NCBI GenBank assembly: GCA_003133425.1
Contig: PKXI01000344.1
Span: forward strand, 1 to 5,042
DNA length: 5,042 nucleotides
Direction of reading: 5' to 3'
Source of the DNA: Acidobacteriaceae bacterium
GTDB taxonomy: Bacteria; Acidobacteriota; Terriglobia; Terriglobales; Acidobacteriaceae
In this document: in pieces, positions 1 to 5,042 of the stretch
Numbering within the stretch: position 1 is the stretch's first letter
Layout of the letters: each line of letters starts with the position of its first letter
Translations under genes and position numbers: made by a program
The notes under the pieces: generated by a model
What the model saw: the letters and a program-made list of their open reading frames with translations, nothing else
Told to the model about the DNA's origin: nothing
Database searches by the model: none

Positions 1-29
1 AGTCATAACGGGACTTGCAGGCCGGACGC

Positions 30-725
30 CTAGAATAAACCGGACACCAGTGAGTCTCCATTCGTATTTGATACCGGAGGGATCTTCACCTTTTTCCCTA
101 AATGCAATATTTGCCCTCCATCTTCTTCTGGTCTTATTGTTGTCTCGTCGAGGTGATAAGCGAGCGCCCCAGTATCGCATTCGCAACGTTGCTCGACCAT
201 CTTAATTCGCTCATGCTTGCTAAAACTGACGCAGTCGGTGTATCCCTGCGGTTCTGACGTTATGTTCTGGAGACGATGGCTAACCGTTAGATCGAGTTCC
301 GCATGACCTTGGCGTAGCTCTTGGAGTCGAATGCGGACTTCGAAGGCTCGAACAATCCATTGCGTCTGCATTATGCTTCGAAGGCGATCTTGCAGCTGTT
401 CCGGTAGCCGGTAGCCGATCAAATACTTCGACACATCCATCGTGACTTCATGTAGTACTCGCCCCTTTACATACTGATCGACCGTCGCGGCTAGAAGGGC
501 CGCGATTACAAACGCATCTGCCAGCGAGTGGGTCAACTCCGGACTGAAGTATGGGGGAACATACAGGAATAAAATGACGCCCCAGAATAGGGCAGCGCAG
601 ACGACAAAATAGAACGCGGCTTTTGGCTTGCGCCTGAGAACGACCAAGGTCAGAATTGTAACGGCGACCCCTAAAAGCCAAAGCGAGACTGATAAGCTCT
701 GTTGACTCATCGAAAGGTTTTGCAC
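30..725 (-). CDS. Unrecognised three-helix membrane protein, C-terminus probably frameshifted
   Basis: I do not recognise this 231-residue protein by name. Two strong hydrophobic segments lie at about residues 11-30 and 37-59, separated by a basic RRKPK loop. A weaker one lies at 66-83, so three helices with the C-terminus in the cytoplasm are likely by the positive-inside rule. A conserved-looking stretch follows (about 85-137: DQYVKGR, YRLPEQLQDRL, VRAFEVRIRL), then a soluble, probably beta-rich tail (140-215). The general plan of helices, a G-x-x-LP-x-x-L segment and a beta-rich tail resembles uncharacterised membrane proteins of soil bacteria, but that is memory only. The start is GTG, supported by AAGGAG 11 bases upstream; an in-frame ATG at 710 lacks a ribosome binding site. 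Codon use is more AT-rich than in the neighbouring genes, which suggests accessory origin. The final 14 or so residues look wrong: the -1 frame gives a better continuation that stays open to base 1. It lies downstream of alaC on the same strand, 168 bases away. Confidence 0.7.
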   Translation of the reverse strand: MQNLSMSQQSLSVSLWLLGVAVTILTLVVLRRKPKAAFYFVVCAALFWGVILFLYVPPYFSPELTHSLADAFVIAALLAATVDQYVKGRVLHEVTMDVSKYLIGYRLPEQLQDRLRSIMQTQWIVRAFEVRIRLQELRQGHAELDLTVSHRLQNITSEPQGYTDCVSFSKHERIKMVEQRCECDTGALAYHLDETTIRPEEDGGQILHLGKKVKIPPVSNTNGDSLVSGLF

Positions 726-736
726 GCGGTGTTCAT

Positions 737-742
737 CTCCTT
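737..742 (-). promoter_or_regulatory. Ribosome binding site for the membrane protein gene
   Basis: AAGGAG on the minus strand ends 11 bases before the GTG at 725-723. This favours GTG over the in-frame ATG at 710-708, which has only CTTTCG in front of it. The spacing is slightly long. An out-of-frame ATG (736-734) directly abuts the AAGGAG and would encode nine residues ending in a TGA that overlaps the ATG at 710. It is too close to the site to be a likely start. Confidence 0.5.
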
Positions 743-893
743 GCAGCCGACTCGCCCAATGATCTTAGAGAAAATGGTTCGCGGAACTCTCCTGGGCTCC
801 TGCCCATATTCGGAGCTTCGCTCAGAGACGTCTAGCGTAGGTTTGGAAAGCTAGCAACCCATTTCCGTCTTGCATCTGGGATTCCATAAGTCC

Positions 894-2081
894 CTATGCC
901 ATTATCACGCTCTTAGCCAGCATCGACTTAATCCCCCGCAGCGCCTGCCGCGTCCGCTCTTCGTTCTCAATCAGCGAAAACCGCACATGCCCATCGCCAT
1001 AATCCCCAAATCCAATCCCCGGTGACACCGCGGTCTTTGCTTCCGTCAGCAGCAACTTTGAAAACTCCAGCGACCCCAGCTTGCGGTACTGCTCGGGAAT
1101 CTGCGCCCACACAAACATGGTCGCCTTCGGCGTCGCCACAGGCCAGCCCAGCTTGTTGAGCCCCTCCACGAGCACGTCGCGCCGCTTGCGATAGATGTCG
1201 CAAATCTCGTGGACGCACTCCTGCGGGCCTTCCAAAGCCGCAATCGACGCAACCTGAATCGGCGTAAACGTTCCGTAGTCGAAGTAGCTCTTCAGCCGCG
1301 CCAGCGCCGACACCAGCACCGGATTGCCGACCATGAACCCGACGCGCCATCCGGGCATGTTGTAGCTCTTCGATAGCGTGAAGAACTCGACCGCTACGTC
1401 CTTGGCGCCGGGAACCTGAAGCACGCTGGGCGGCTTGTACCCATCGAACGCAATATCGGCATACGCCAGGTCATGGATGAGATGGAAGCCGTACTCGCGG
1501 GCCAGCTCAACCAGGCGCGCCAAAAACGGCAGATCGACACACTCCGTGGTCGGGTTCGACGGGAAGTTGACGATCAGCGCCTTGGGCCGCGGCGTCATGC
1601 GCGGAATTAGGTCTTCGAGTTGCTTGAGGAACTGCTCCTGGTCGTGCACCGGGACGCTGATGATATGCGCGCCGGCGATGACCGGGCCGTAGATATGAAT
1701 CGGGTAGCTGGGGTTGGGCACCAGCACCGTGTCGCGCGAGTCGAGAATGGCGAGGCAGAGGTGCGCAATGCCCTCTTTGGAGCCGATGGTGACGATGGCC
1801 TCGTCGTTCGGGTCGAGATCCACATCGTAGCGAGTCTTGTACCAGTTGCAGATGGCCCGGCGCAGGCGCGGGATGCCTCGGGAAACCGAGTAGCGGTGTG
1901 TGGGGGGCTTGAGGACCGACTCCACCAGCTTGTCGACGATGTGCTTGGGCGTGGCCCCGTCGGGGTTGCCCATGCCGAAGTCGATGATGTCTTCGCCGCG
2001 GCGGCGGGCGGCCATCTTCATGTCGCCGGTAATGTTGAAAACGTAAGCGGGGAGGCGCTGAATGCGGCTGAACTCTTCCAT
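894..2081 (-). CDS. alaC: Alanine/glutamate aminotransferase, AlaC type
   Basis: This is a PLP-dependent fold-type I aminotransferase (class I/II), 395 residues and full length. It resembles E. coli AlaC (YfdZ) closely along its whole length, e.g. [61 protein letters not shown] and [17 protein letters not shown]. AlaC transfers the amino group of glutamate to pyruvate, giving alanine and 2-oxoglutarate, in the cytoplasm. Expected active-site residues are present: PLP-binding GSKEG (100-104), Tyr126, Asn176 in FPSNP, Asp204 and Tyr207 in HDLAYAD, Schiff-base Lys238 in TLSKSY, phosphate-binding Arg246, and substrate-carboxylate Arg367 in HVRF. The ATG at 2081 has GGAG five bases upstream. The protein begins a few residues later than E. 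coli AlaC but keeps the conserved FSRIQRLP start. The related LL-diaminopimelate aminotransferase is the main alternative product, but the match to AlaC signatures is stronger. It is divergent from the radical SAM gene across 430 bases and is not in an evident operon. Confidence 0.93.
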   Translation of the reverse strand: MEEFSRIQRLPAYVFNITGDMKMAARRRGEDIIDFGMGNPDGATPKHIVDKLVESVLKPPTHRYSVSRGIPRLRRAICNWYKTRYDVDLDPNDEAIVTIGSKEGIAHLCLAILDSRDTVLVPNPSYPIHIYGPVIAGAHIISVPVHDQEQFLKQLEDLIPRMTPRPKALIVNFPSNPTTECVDLPFLARLVELAREYGFHLIHDLAYADIAFDGYKPPSVLQVPGAKDVAVEFFTLSKSYNMPGWRVGFMVGNPVLVSALARLKSYFDYGTFTPIQVASIAALEGPQECVHEICDIYRKRRDVLVEGLNKLGWPVATPKATMFVWAQIPEQYRKLGSLEFSKLLLTEAKTAVSPGIGFGDYGDGHVRFSLIENEERTRQALRGIKSMLAKSVIMA

Positions 2082-2280
2082 GATGACTCCAGTGTAAAGG
2101 TGTTGAGGGAGCAGCGACCGGGACCCAGGGACACGAGGACCCTGAAACAGAAACAGCGCGCTGAGATTTAGGGATGAGGTGAAAAGTGTCTAGGCGGCGG
2201 GAGCCGCCGCTGCACGAGCTGCCCGGGCGCTGAATGAGCGCGCGATGAAAAGGCCACGGTAGCGGGCAAGATGTTGCATT
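2082..2280 (-). other. Long alaC leader with two GC-rich hairpins; no gene seen
   Basis: If the -10 at 2292-2287 is used, alaC has an untranslated leader of about 200 bases. The leader holds two perfect hairpins. One has a 6-bp stem GGCGGC/GCCGCC with a four-base loop (2193-2208). The other has a 5-bp stem GCGCT/AGCGC with a five-base loop (2227-2241). A GGGTCC motif is repeated directly in the minus strand between about 2126 and 2145. No T-run follows either hairpin, so they are not standard intrinsic terminators, and I match no known riboswitch. A 99-codon open frame on the minus strand here (2190-2489) is Ala/Arg-rich and runs through the promoter region, so it is not called as a gene. Confidence 0.35.
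2087..2090 (-). promoter_or_regulatory. Ribosome binding site of alaC
   Basis: GGAG (in CACTGGAGTCATC) lies five bases before the ATG at 2081. Together with the conserved protein start [12 protein letters not shown], it fixes this ATG as the initiation codon. Confidence 0.65.
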
Positions 2281-2286
2281 GAGTTG

Positions 2287-2316
2287 ATTATAACGTGTGC
2301 CAGGGCCGTCGGTCGC
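2287..2316 (-). promoter_or_regulatory. Candidate sigma-70-type promoter of alaC
   Basis: On the minus strand a perfect TATAAT lies at 2292-2287. With an 18-base spacer the -35 position holds GCGACC (2316-2311), which matches TTGACA only at the central GAC. The predicted transcription start is near 2280. The -35 region overlaps the palindrome CGCGATCGCG at 2314-2323. The -10 is convincing in this GC-rich region; the -35 is weak. Confidence 0.4.
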
Positions 2317-2331
2317 GATCGCGGCACGTGC
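2314..2331. other. Adjacent palindromes CGCGATCGCG and GCACGTGC, possible operator
   Basis: A perfect 10-base palindrome (2314-2323) is followed directly by a perfect 8-base palindrome (2324-2331). They lie between the candidate alaC -35 element and the radical SAM promoter region. This is where a regulator of a divergent pair could bind. GC-rich palindromes arise readily by chance, so this is only a candidate. Confidence 0.25.
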
Positions 2332-2360
2332 AAGCTGCTTCCCGGCAAATTGATCCCTTT

Positions 2361-2366
2361 TATACA
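2361..2366 (+). promoter_or_regulatory. Candidate -10 element for the radical SAM gene
   Basis: TATACA stands out in a GC-rich stretch (CCCTTTTATACAGC). No good -35 hexamer lies 16-18 bases upstream; the best is TTCCCG at 2339-2344. Transcription would begin near 2373. That start suits translation from either the ATG at 2395 (short leader) or the ATG at 2512 (about 140-base leader). Confidence 0.3.
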
Positions 2367-2502
2367 GCTTTCCGGCCGCAAGGTGAGAAAATAAATGCCG
2401 GACCAGTCCGCCGCACCGAGCGGGGCCGCAACGGTTTCCATCAGGGAAACGCGGCCTGAACCTCCCGATCGTGCTCGCCCAGCAGCCACTCCTCCTTCCT
2501 AC

Positions 2503-2508
2503 AGGTGG
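2503..2508 (+). promoter_or_regulatory. Possible ribosome binding site before the homology-supported start
   Basis: AGGTGG lies three bases before the ATG at 2512, which is close but usable. A competing AAGGTGAG (2380-2387) precedes an in-frame ATG at 2395 with better spacing. The ribosome binding sites therefore do not settle the start. The conserved protein start and the codon pattern favour 2512. Confidence 0.35.
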
Positions 2509-2511
2509 CCT

Positions 2512-4089
2512 ATGAACGCCCTGCTCGTCTATCCCGAATTCCCGGAAACATTCTGGAGCTTCAAACATGCGCTCAAGTTTCTGGGCAAGCAGGCGGCGCA
2601 ACCTCCGCTGGGGCTGATGACCGTGGCTGCACTGTTGCCGCGCTCGTGGAATAAGCGGCTGGTAGACACCAACGTAGAGCAGCTACGCGACCGCGACCTG
2701 GCCTGGGCCGATGTGGTTCTGCTCAGCGGCATGCACATCCAGAGCGATTCTCTTTTGGCGATCGTCGAGCGCTGCCGTGCACGCGGACTGCGTACTGTCG
2801 TCGGCGGCCCGATTGCCAGCAGCGTGCCGGCGGCCGAGCTGAAAGCGGACCACGTGGTCATCGGCGAAGCAGAGAGCCTGATTGCCTGGCTGGCGCTGGA
2901 GTTGGAGCAGGGAACCGCAAAACCCGTTTATCAGGCTGCCGAACGGCCGGAGATGGCAACCAGCCCGCTGCCCGACCTGAGCCTGATCAAGATGAAACGC
3001 TACTCCACCATGACCGTGCAGTACTCGCGCGGCTGCCCATTCAACTGCGAGTTCTGCGACATTATCGAGATCTATGGCCGCCGCCCGCGCACCAAGGCCA
3101 TTGCCCAGGTGCTGGCCGAGCTGGACCAGTTGCACGCGGCCGGCTGGCGCGAGGCCGTGTTCATCGTCGACGACAATTTCATCGGCAACAAGAGGCGGGC
3201 CAAGGAGCTGTGCATGGCCCTGGCCGAGTGGCGCAGGCAGCACAAGAAGAGCTTCGACTTCCTCACTGAAGCCTCGCTCAACCTGGCCGACGATCCGGAG
3301 TTAATGCAGCTGATGAAGGATGCCGGATTCATTTCGGTATTCCTGGGCATCGAGACGCCGGACGAATTGGGCCTGATTGCCAGCAACAAGCTGCAGAACA
3401 CGCACCGCAGCCTGCTGGACAGCGTGGCTACCATCCAGAGCTACGGCATGCAGGTGATGGGCGGCTTCATCCTGGGCTTCGATACCGATCGCGAGGACAT
3501 CTTCGACCGCATGGTCGACTTCATTCAGAAGAGCGGCATCCCCATCGCCATGGTCGGCCTGCTGCAGGCCATGCCGGGGACGCAACTCTTCCGGCGGCTG
3601 TGGCGGGAGGGGCGAATCCTGGACGCGGGCGGAGGCGACAACACCGCCGACCGGCTGAACTTTCTTCCCCAAATGGACGCGGCCAAGCTGGTGGAGGGTT
3701 ACCGCTCGGTGCTGGCGAGGATCTACAGTTGCGAGGCCTACTATGACCGCGTGAAGCTCTACCTGAACCGCACCCAGCCGAAGCATGGCGAGCGAAAGTC
3801 GCAGCAGCAGTGGTTAACCCGCGGCAATGCGCGCGCCTTCGTTACCTCCATCGTGCGGCAGGGAGTCTTAAGCCGGCAGCGCTGGAGCTATTGGAAGTTT
3901 CTACTGGCTGTGGCCACACGCTATCGCCATTGCGTCGGCGCGGCCATGACGCTGGCGGTGATGGGCTATCACCTGCAGGTAATCACGCGGAAGATGTCGA
4001 AGGCCATGGATAAAGCACTTGCGCAGGCTCAAATGGAAGAGGGCCTGCCCGGCGAAACCAGTGGCCGGCAAAAGAGTATTGGCGCATAA
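2512..4089 (+). CDS. Cobalamin-binding-type radical SAM protein with DUF4070-like C-terminus
   Basis: A 525-residue class B radical SAM protein in three parts (numbered from the ATG at 2512). Residues 1-130 resemble the Rossmann-like B12-binding fold (LLVYPEFP, PPLGLMTVAALLP, WADVVLLSGMHIQ, TVVGGP, IGEAE). The DxHxxG cobalamin-ligand motif is absent, so any cobalamin would be bound without that histidine. The radical SAM barrel (about 165-375) has Cys175, Cys179 and Cys182 in GCPFNCEFCD for the [4Fe-4S] cluster. It also has the family motifs VDDNFIGNKR, LTEASLNLADD, FLGIETP and GGFILGFDTDREDIF. From about 375 the tail (AMPGTQL, NFLPQMDAAKLVEGYR, AYYDRV, then a Trp- and Arg-rich C-terminal region) is typical of DUF4070 members. 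Such enzymes cleave S-adenosylmethionine reductively and often methylate unreactive carbons; the substrate here is unknown. It is a relative of hopanoid C-2 methylase HpnP, but its N-terminal motif differs from the HpnP pattern I recall, so I do not name it hpnP. An upstream in-frame ATG at 2395 would add 39 Pro/Ala/Arg-rich residues. The gene stands alone, divergent from alaC. Confidence 0.88.
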   Translation: MNALLVYPEFPETFWSFKHALKFLGKQAAQPPLGLMTVAALLPRSWNKRLVDTNVEQLRDRDLAWADVVLLSGMHIQSDSLLAIVERCRARGLRTVVGGPIASSVPAAELKADHVVIGEAESLIAWLALELEQGTAKPVYQAAERPEMATSPLPDLSLIKMKRYSTMTVQYSRGCPFNCEFCDIIEIYGRRPRTKAIAQVLAELDQLHAAGWREAVFIVDDNFIGNKRRAKELCMALAEWRRQHKKSFDFLTEASLNLADDPELMQLMKDAGFISVFLGIETPDELGLIASNKLQNTHRSLLDSVATIQSYGMQVMGGFILGFDTDREDIFDRMVDFIQKSGIPIAMVGLLQAMPGTQLFRRLWREGRILDAGGGDNTADRLNFLPQMDAAKLVEGYRSVLARIYSCEAYYDRVKLYLNRTQPKHGERKSQQQWLTRGNARAFVTSIVRQGVLSRQRWSYWKFLLAVATRYRHCVGAAMTLAVMGYHLQVITRKMSKAMDKALAQAQMEEGLPGETSGRQKSIGA

Positions 4090-4106
4090 GCAGCACGCCT
4101 GGGTGC

Positions 4107-4146
4107 CCCATCCTTGCCACGTCTTTGCTTTTGTGGCAAGGGTGGG
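4107..4146. repeat. Palindromic intergenic repeat, 14-bp stem; possible terminator
   Basis: CCCATCCTTGCCAC (4107-4120) pairs with GTGGCAAGGGTGGG (4133-4146) around a 12-base T-rich loop. All 14 positions pair, one of them as G-U (T4111 with G4142). The hairpin starts 17 bases after the radical SAM stop codon and could stop or stabilise that transcript, but no T-run follows it. The flanks GGGTGCC on the left and GATAACACGATACTCCC on the right look like parts of a larger unit of about 60 bases (4101-4161). From memory, GGTGCCCCATCCTT...AAGGGTGGG...CACGA elements recur between genes in Acidobacteriota. Copy number cannot be seen in this window. Confidence 0.65.
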
Positions 4147-4199
4147 ATAACACGATACTCCCATTACAAGAACAGTGAAAATGCTCTTGAGCAGTCTGG

Positions 4200-4292
4200 T
4201 TACGCGCCGGTATTGAGCACGACACGGAACCGCGCCTTGCCGCTCATCATGCGGTCAAAGGCCTCCTCGGGATTCTCCACAGCTTGCGAGAC
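4200..4292 (-). pseudogene. Remnant of the C-terminus of a zinc-type alcohol dehydrogenase
   Basis: On the minus strand, 30 codons ending in TAA (4202-4200) read VSQAVENP, then [18 protein letters not shown], then NTGA. This is the usual ending of medium-chain, zinc-dependent alcohol dehydrogenases: a helix of the form (E/N)EAF-x-RM followed by SG-K-x-R-(F/Y)-R-x-V(L/I), comparable with INEAYERM...KYRFVI in E. coli YahK. The frame is open upstream only to a stop near 4327, and its first residues (FWRTRSWE) do not look like the family. About 300 residues, including both zinc sites and the NAD(P)-binding domain, are absent, and the tyrS promoter and start lie immediately beyond. It is best read as a gene end left after a deletion or rearrangement. 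The motif is short, so chance similarity is possible but seems unlikely. Confidence 0.6.
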
Positions 4293-4320
4293 TTCCCAGG
4301 AGCGGGTCCGCCAGAAAATT

Positions 4321-4326
4321 TATACT
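4321..4326 (+). promoter_or_regulatory. Candidate -10 element for tyrS, very close to its start codon
   Basis: TATACT lies in AAAATTTATACTTATC, the only AT-rich stretch before tyrS. Nine bases separate it from the ATG at 4336, so transcription would start roughly at 4332-4334 and leave an almost leaderless mRNA. The 17-base-spaced -35 position holds AGGAGC, which is not a match. No Shine-Dalgarno sequence precedes the ATG (only CGAGAC), which agrees with leaderless initiation but does not prove it. Confidence 0.35.
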
Positions 4327-4335
4327 TATCGAGAC

Positions 4336-5042
4336 ATGCAAGAATTTCTACCTGTAGACGAACAGATGGACCTGCTCCAAAAGGGCGCCGCGGAGATTAT
4401 CCGGGTAAGCGACCTGCGCGAGCGCCTTGAAGAACGCCGCAAGACCGGCCAGCCGCTGCGCGTGAAGGCCGGCTTCGACCCCACTGCGCCCGACCTGCAC
4501 CTGGGCCACACCGTGCTGATGCGGAAGCTGCGCCATTTTCAGCAGTTGGGCCATACCGTCATTTTTCTGGTGGGCGATTTTACCTCGCTTATCGGCGACC
4601 CCACCGGCCGCAATGTGACCCGCAAGCCGCTCACGCGCGAGCAGATCGACGTCAACGCCGAGACCTACAAGCAGCAGGTTTTCAAGATTCTCGACGAGAA
4701 AGCCACCGAGGTCCGCTACAACTCGGAGTGGCTGGCCAAGCTGGGCTACGAAGGCACCATCCGCGTCACCTCGCACTTCACCGTTTCGCAGATGCTGGAG
4801 CGGGATGAGTTCAGCAAGCGCTTTCAGGCGGAGCAGCCCATCAGCATGCATGAGTTGCTGTATCCGGTAATGCAAGGCTACGACTCCGTGGCTCTTAAGT
4901 GCGACGTGGAGCTGGGCGGGACCGACCAGAAGTTCAACCTGTTATGCGGCCGCGAGCTTCAGCGCCACTACGGCCAGAAGCCGCAGATCGTGTTCATGAC
5001 TCCGATTCTCGAAGGCCTCGACGGCGTGCAGAAGATGTCGAA
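4336..5042 (+). CDS. tyrS: Tyrosyl-tRNA synthetase, N-terminal part (cut by window end)
   Basis: Class I aminoacyl-tRNA synthetase that charges tRNA-Tyr with tyrosine in the cytoplasm. The 235 codons present contain the HIGH motif as HLGH (residues 55-58), [27 protein letters not shown] (80-92), the tyrosine-pocket region [12 protein letters not shown] (176-187), [10 protein letters not shown] (194-203), and KMS (233-235). The next codon, which should complete KMSK, is cut at the last base. KMSK rather than KFGK, and the long spacing between the HIGH and KMSK motifs, place it in the TyrZ-like subgroup rather than the E. coli TyrS subgroup. The anticodon-binding and S4-like domains would lie beyond the window. 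The ATG at 4336 was chosen because the following [20 protein letters not shown] is the expected N-terminus; the next ATG (4366) would lose part of it. Upstream is an alcohol dehydrogenase remnant on the other strand, so tyrS begins its own transcript. Confidence 0.93.
   Translation, partial: MQEFLPVDEQMDLLQKGAAEIIRVSDLRERLEERRKTGQPLRVKAGFDPTAPDLHLGHTVLMRKLRHFQQLGHTVIFLVGDFTSLIGDPTGRNVTRKPLTREQIDVNAETYKQQVFKILDEKATEVRYNSEWLAKLGYEGTIRVTSHFTVSQMLERDEFSKRFQAEQPISMHELLYPVMQGYDSVALKCDVELGGTDQKFNLLCGRELQRHYGQKPQIVFMTPILEGLDGVQKMS

Noticed and set aside
85..100. Programmed -1 frameshift at GGGAAAAAGG in the membrane protein gene
   Set aside because: The in-frame codons are GGG AAA AAG, so the base before AAA AAG is G and the A-AAA-AAG slippery heptamer is incomplete. 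The upstream GGAGGG is about 18 bases away, too far for a dnaX-like stimulator. A plain indel is simpler.
793..854. Hairpins TGGGC/GCCCA (793-806) and CTAGC/GCTAG (832-854) as an alaC terminator
   Set aside because: The stems are only 5 bp, one has a 13-base loop, and neither is followed by a T-run on the minus strand.
1620..2171. Long plus-strand open frame (183 codons) opposite alaC
   Set aside because: It is antisense to a full-length, well-conserved aminotransferase. Open antisense frames are expected in GC-rich coding DNA, and the product shows no recognisable family pattern.
2287..2304. Sigma-54 promoter for alaC (TGGCAC on the minus strand)
   Set aside because: TGGCAC is present, but the required GC of the -12 element is replaced by TATAAT sequence at that spacing.
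2314..2323. CGCGATCGCG read as a cyanobacterial HIP1 (GCGATCGC) site
   Set aside because: HIP1 is defined by very high frequency across a genome. One copy in a 5-kb GC-rich window is no evidence, and the genes do not suggest a cyanobacterium.
1507..2601. Minus-strand 364-codon open frame overlapping alaC and the divergent intergenic region
   Set aside because: It is out of frame with alaC, its product is rich in Arg, His and Pro as in a shadow frame, and it runs into the radical SAM gene on the other strand.
2683..3786. Minus-strand open frames of 186, 120 and 161 codons opposite the radical SAM gene
   Set aside because: They are mirror frames of a clearly conserved plus-strand protein and have no ribosome binding sites or family motifs that I can see.
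2512..4089. Naming the radical SAM gene hpnP (hopanoid C-2 methylase)
   Set aside because: The overall architecture matches, but the N-terminal motif differs from the HpnP pattern I recall and no hopanoid genes are nearby. A tree is needed to decide.
4090..4335. T-box or other tRNA-sensing leader for tyrS
   Set aside because: No T-box sequence or antiterminator-terminator pair is visible. The hairpin at 4107-4146 lies before the alcohol dehydrogenase remnant and is far from the tyrS start.
4348..4875. Minus-strand 175-codon open frame opposite tyrS
   Set aside because: It lies entirely antisense to conserved TyrRS sequence and is a shadow frame.

Overview
The window looks like chromosomal DNA from a GC-rich bacterium, most likely an acidobacterium (Terriglobia, Koribacter-like). 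This placement is an inference. It rests on the codon bias of the three housekeeping-type genes, the character of the cobalamin radical SAM and TyrRS proteins, and an intergenic palindrome (4107-4146) of a kind I remember as recurrent in Acidobacteriota genomes. No search was run.

Layout. (1) 30-725, minus: a small, relatively AT-rich gene for an unrecognised three-helix membrane protein. Its last residues look frameshifted, and the -1 frame stays open to the window edge, so the native gene probably runs past base 1. (2) 894-2081, minus: a complete AlaC-type alanine/glutamate aminotransferase, the most secure assignment in the window. (3) 2082-2511: a 430-base divergent intergenic region with a good -10 hexamer for alaC, a long alaC leader holding two GC-rich hairpins, a CGCGATCGCG/GCACGTGC palindrome pair, and a weaker promoter for the plus-strand gene. 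(4) 2512-4089, plus: a cobalamin-binding-type (class B) radical SAM protein with a DUF4070-like C-terminal region and unknown substrate. (5) 4090-4335: a 14-bp-stem palindrome just after the radical SAM stop, then a roughly 30-codon remnant of the C-terminus of a zinc-type alcohol dehydrogenase on the minus strand. Next is a TATACT hexamer so close to the next start codon that the mRNA may be nearly leaderless. (6) 4336 to the end, plus: the first 235 codons of tyrosyl-tRNA synthetase, cut by the window edge inside the KMSK motif.

The genes do not form one pathway: alaC and tyrS serve amino-acid metabolism and translation, the radical SAM enzyme is probably a methyl- or carbon-skeleton-modifying enzyme, and the membrane protein is unassigned. 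I see no CRISPR array, tRNA, rRNA, insertion sequence or phage gene, and no clear sign of a new multi-gene system. The most worthwhile leads are the two decayed or frameshifted genes at 1-110 and 4200-4292, the repeat at 4107-4146, and the function of the radical SAM protein.
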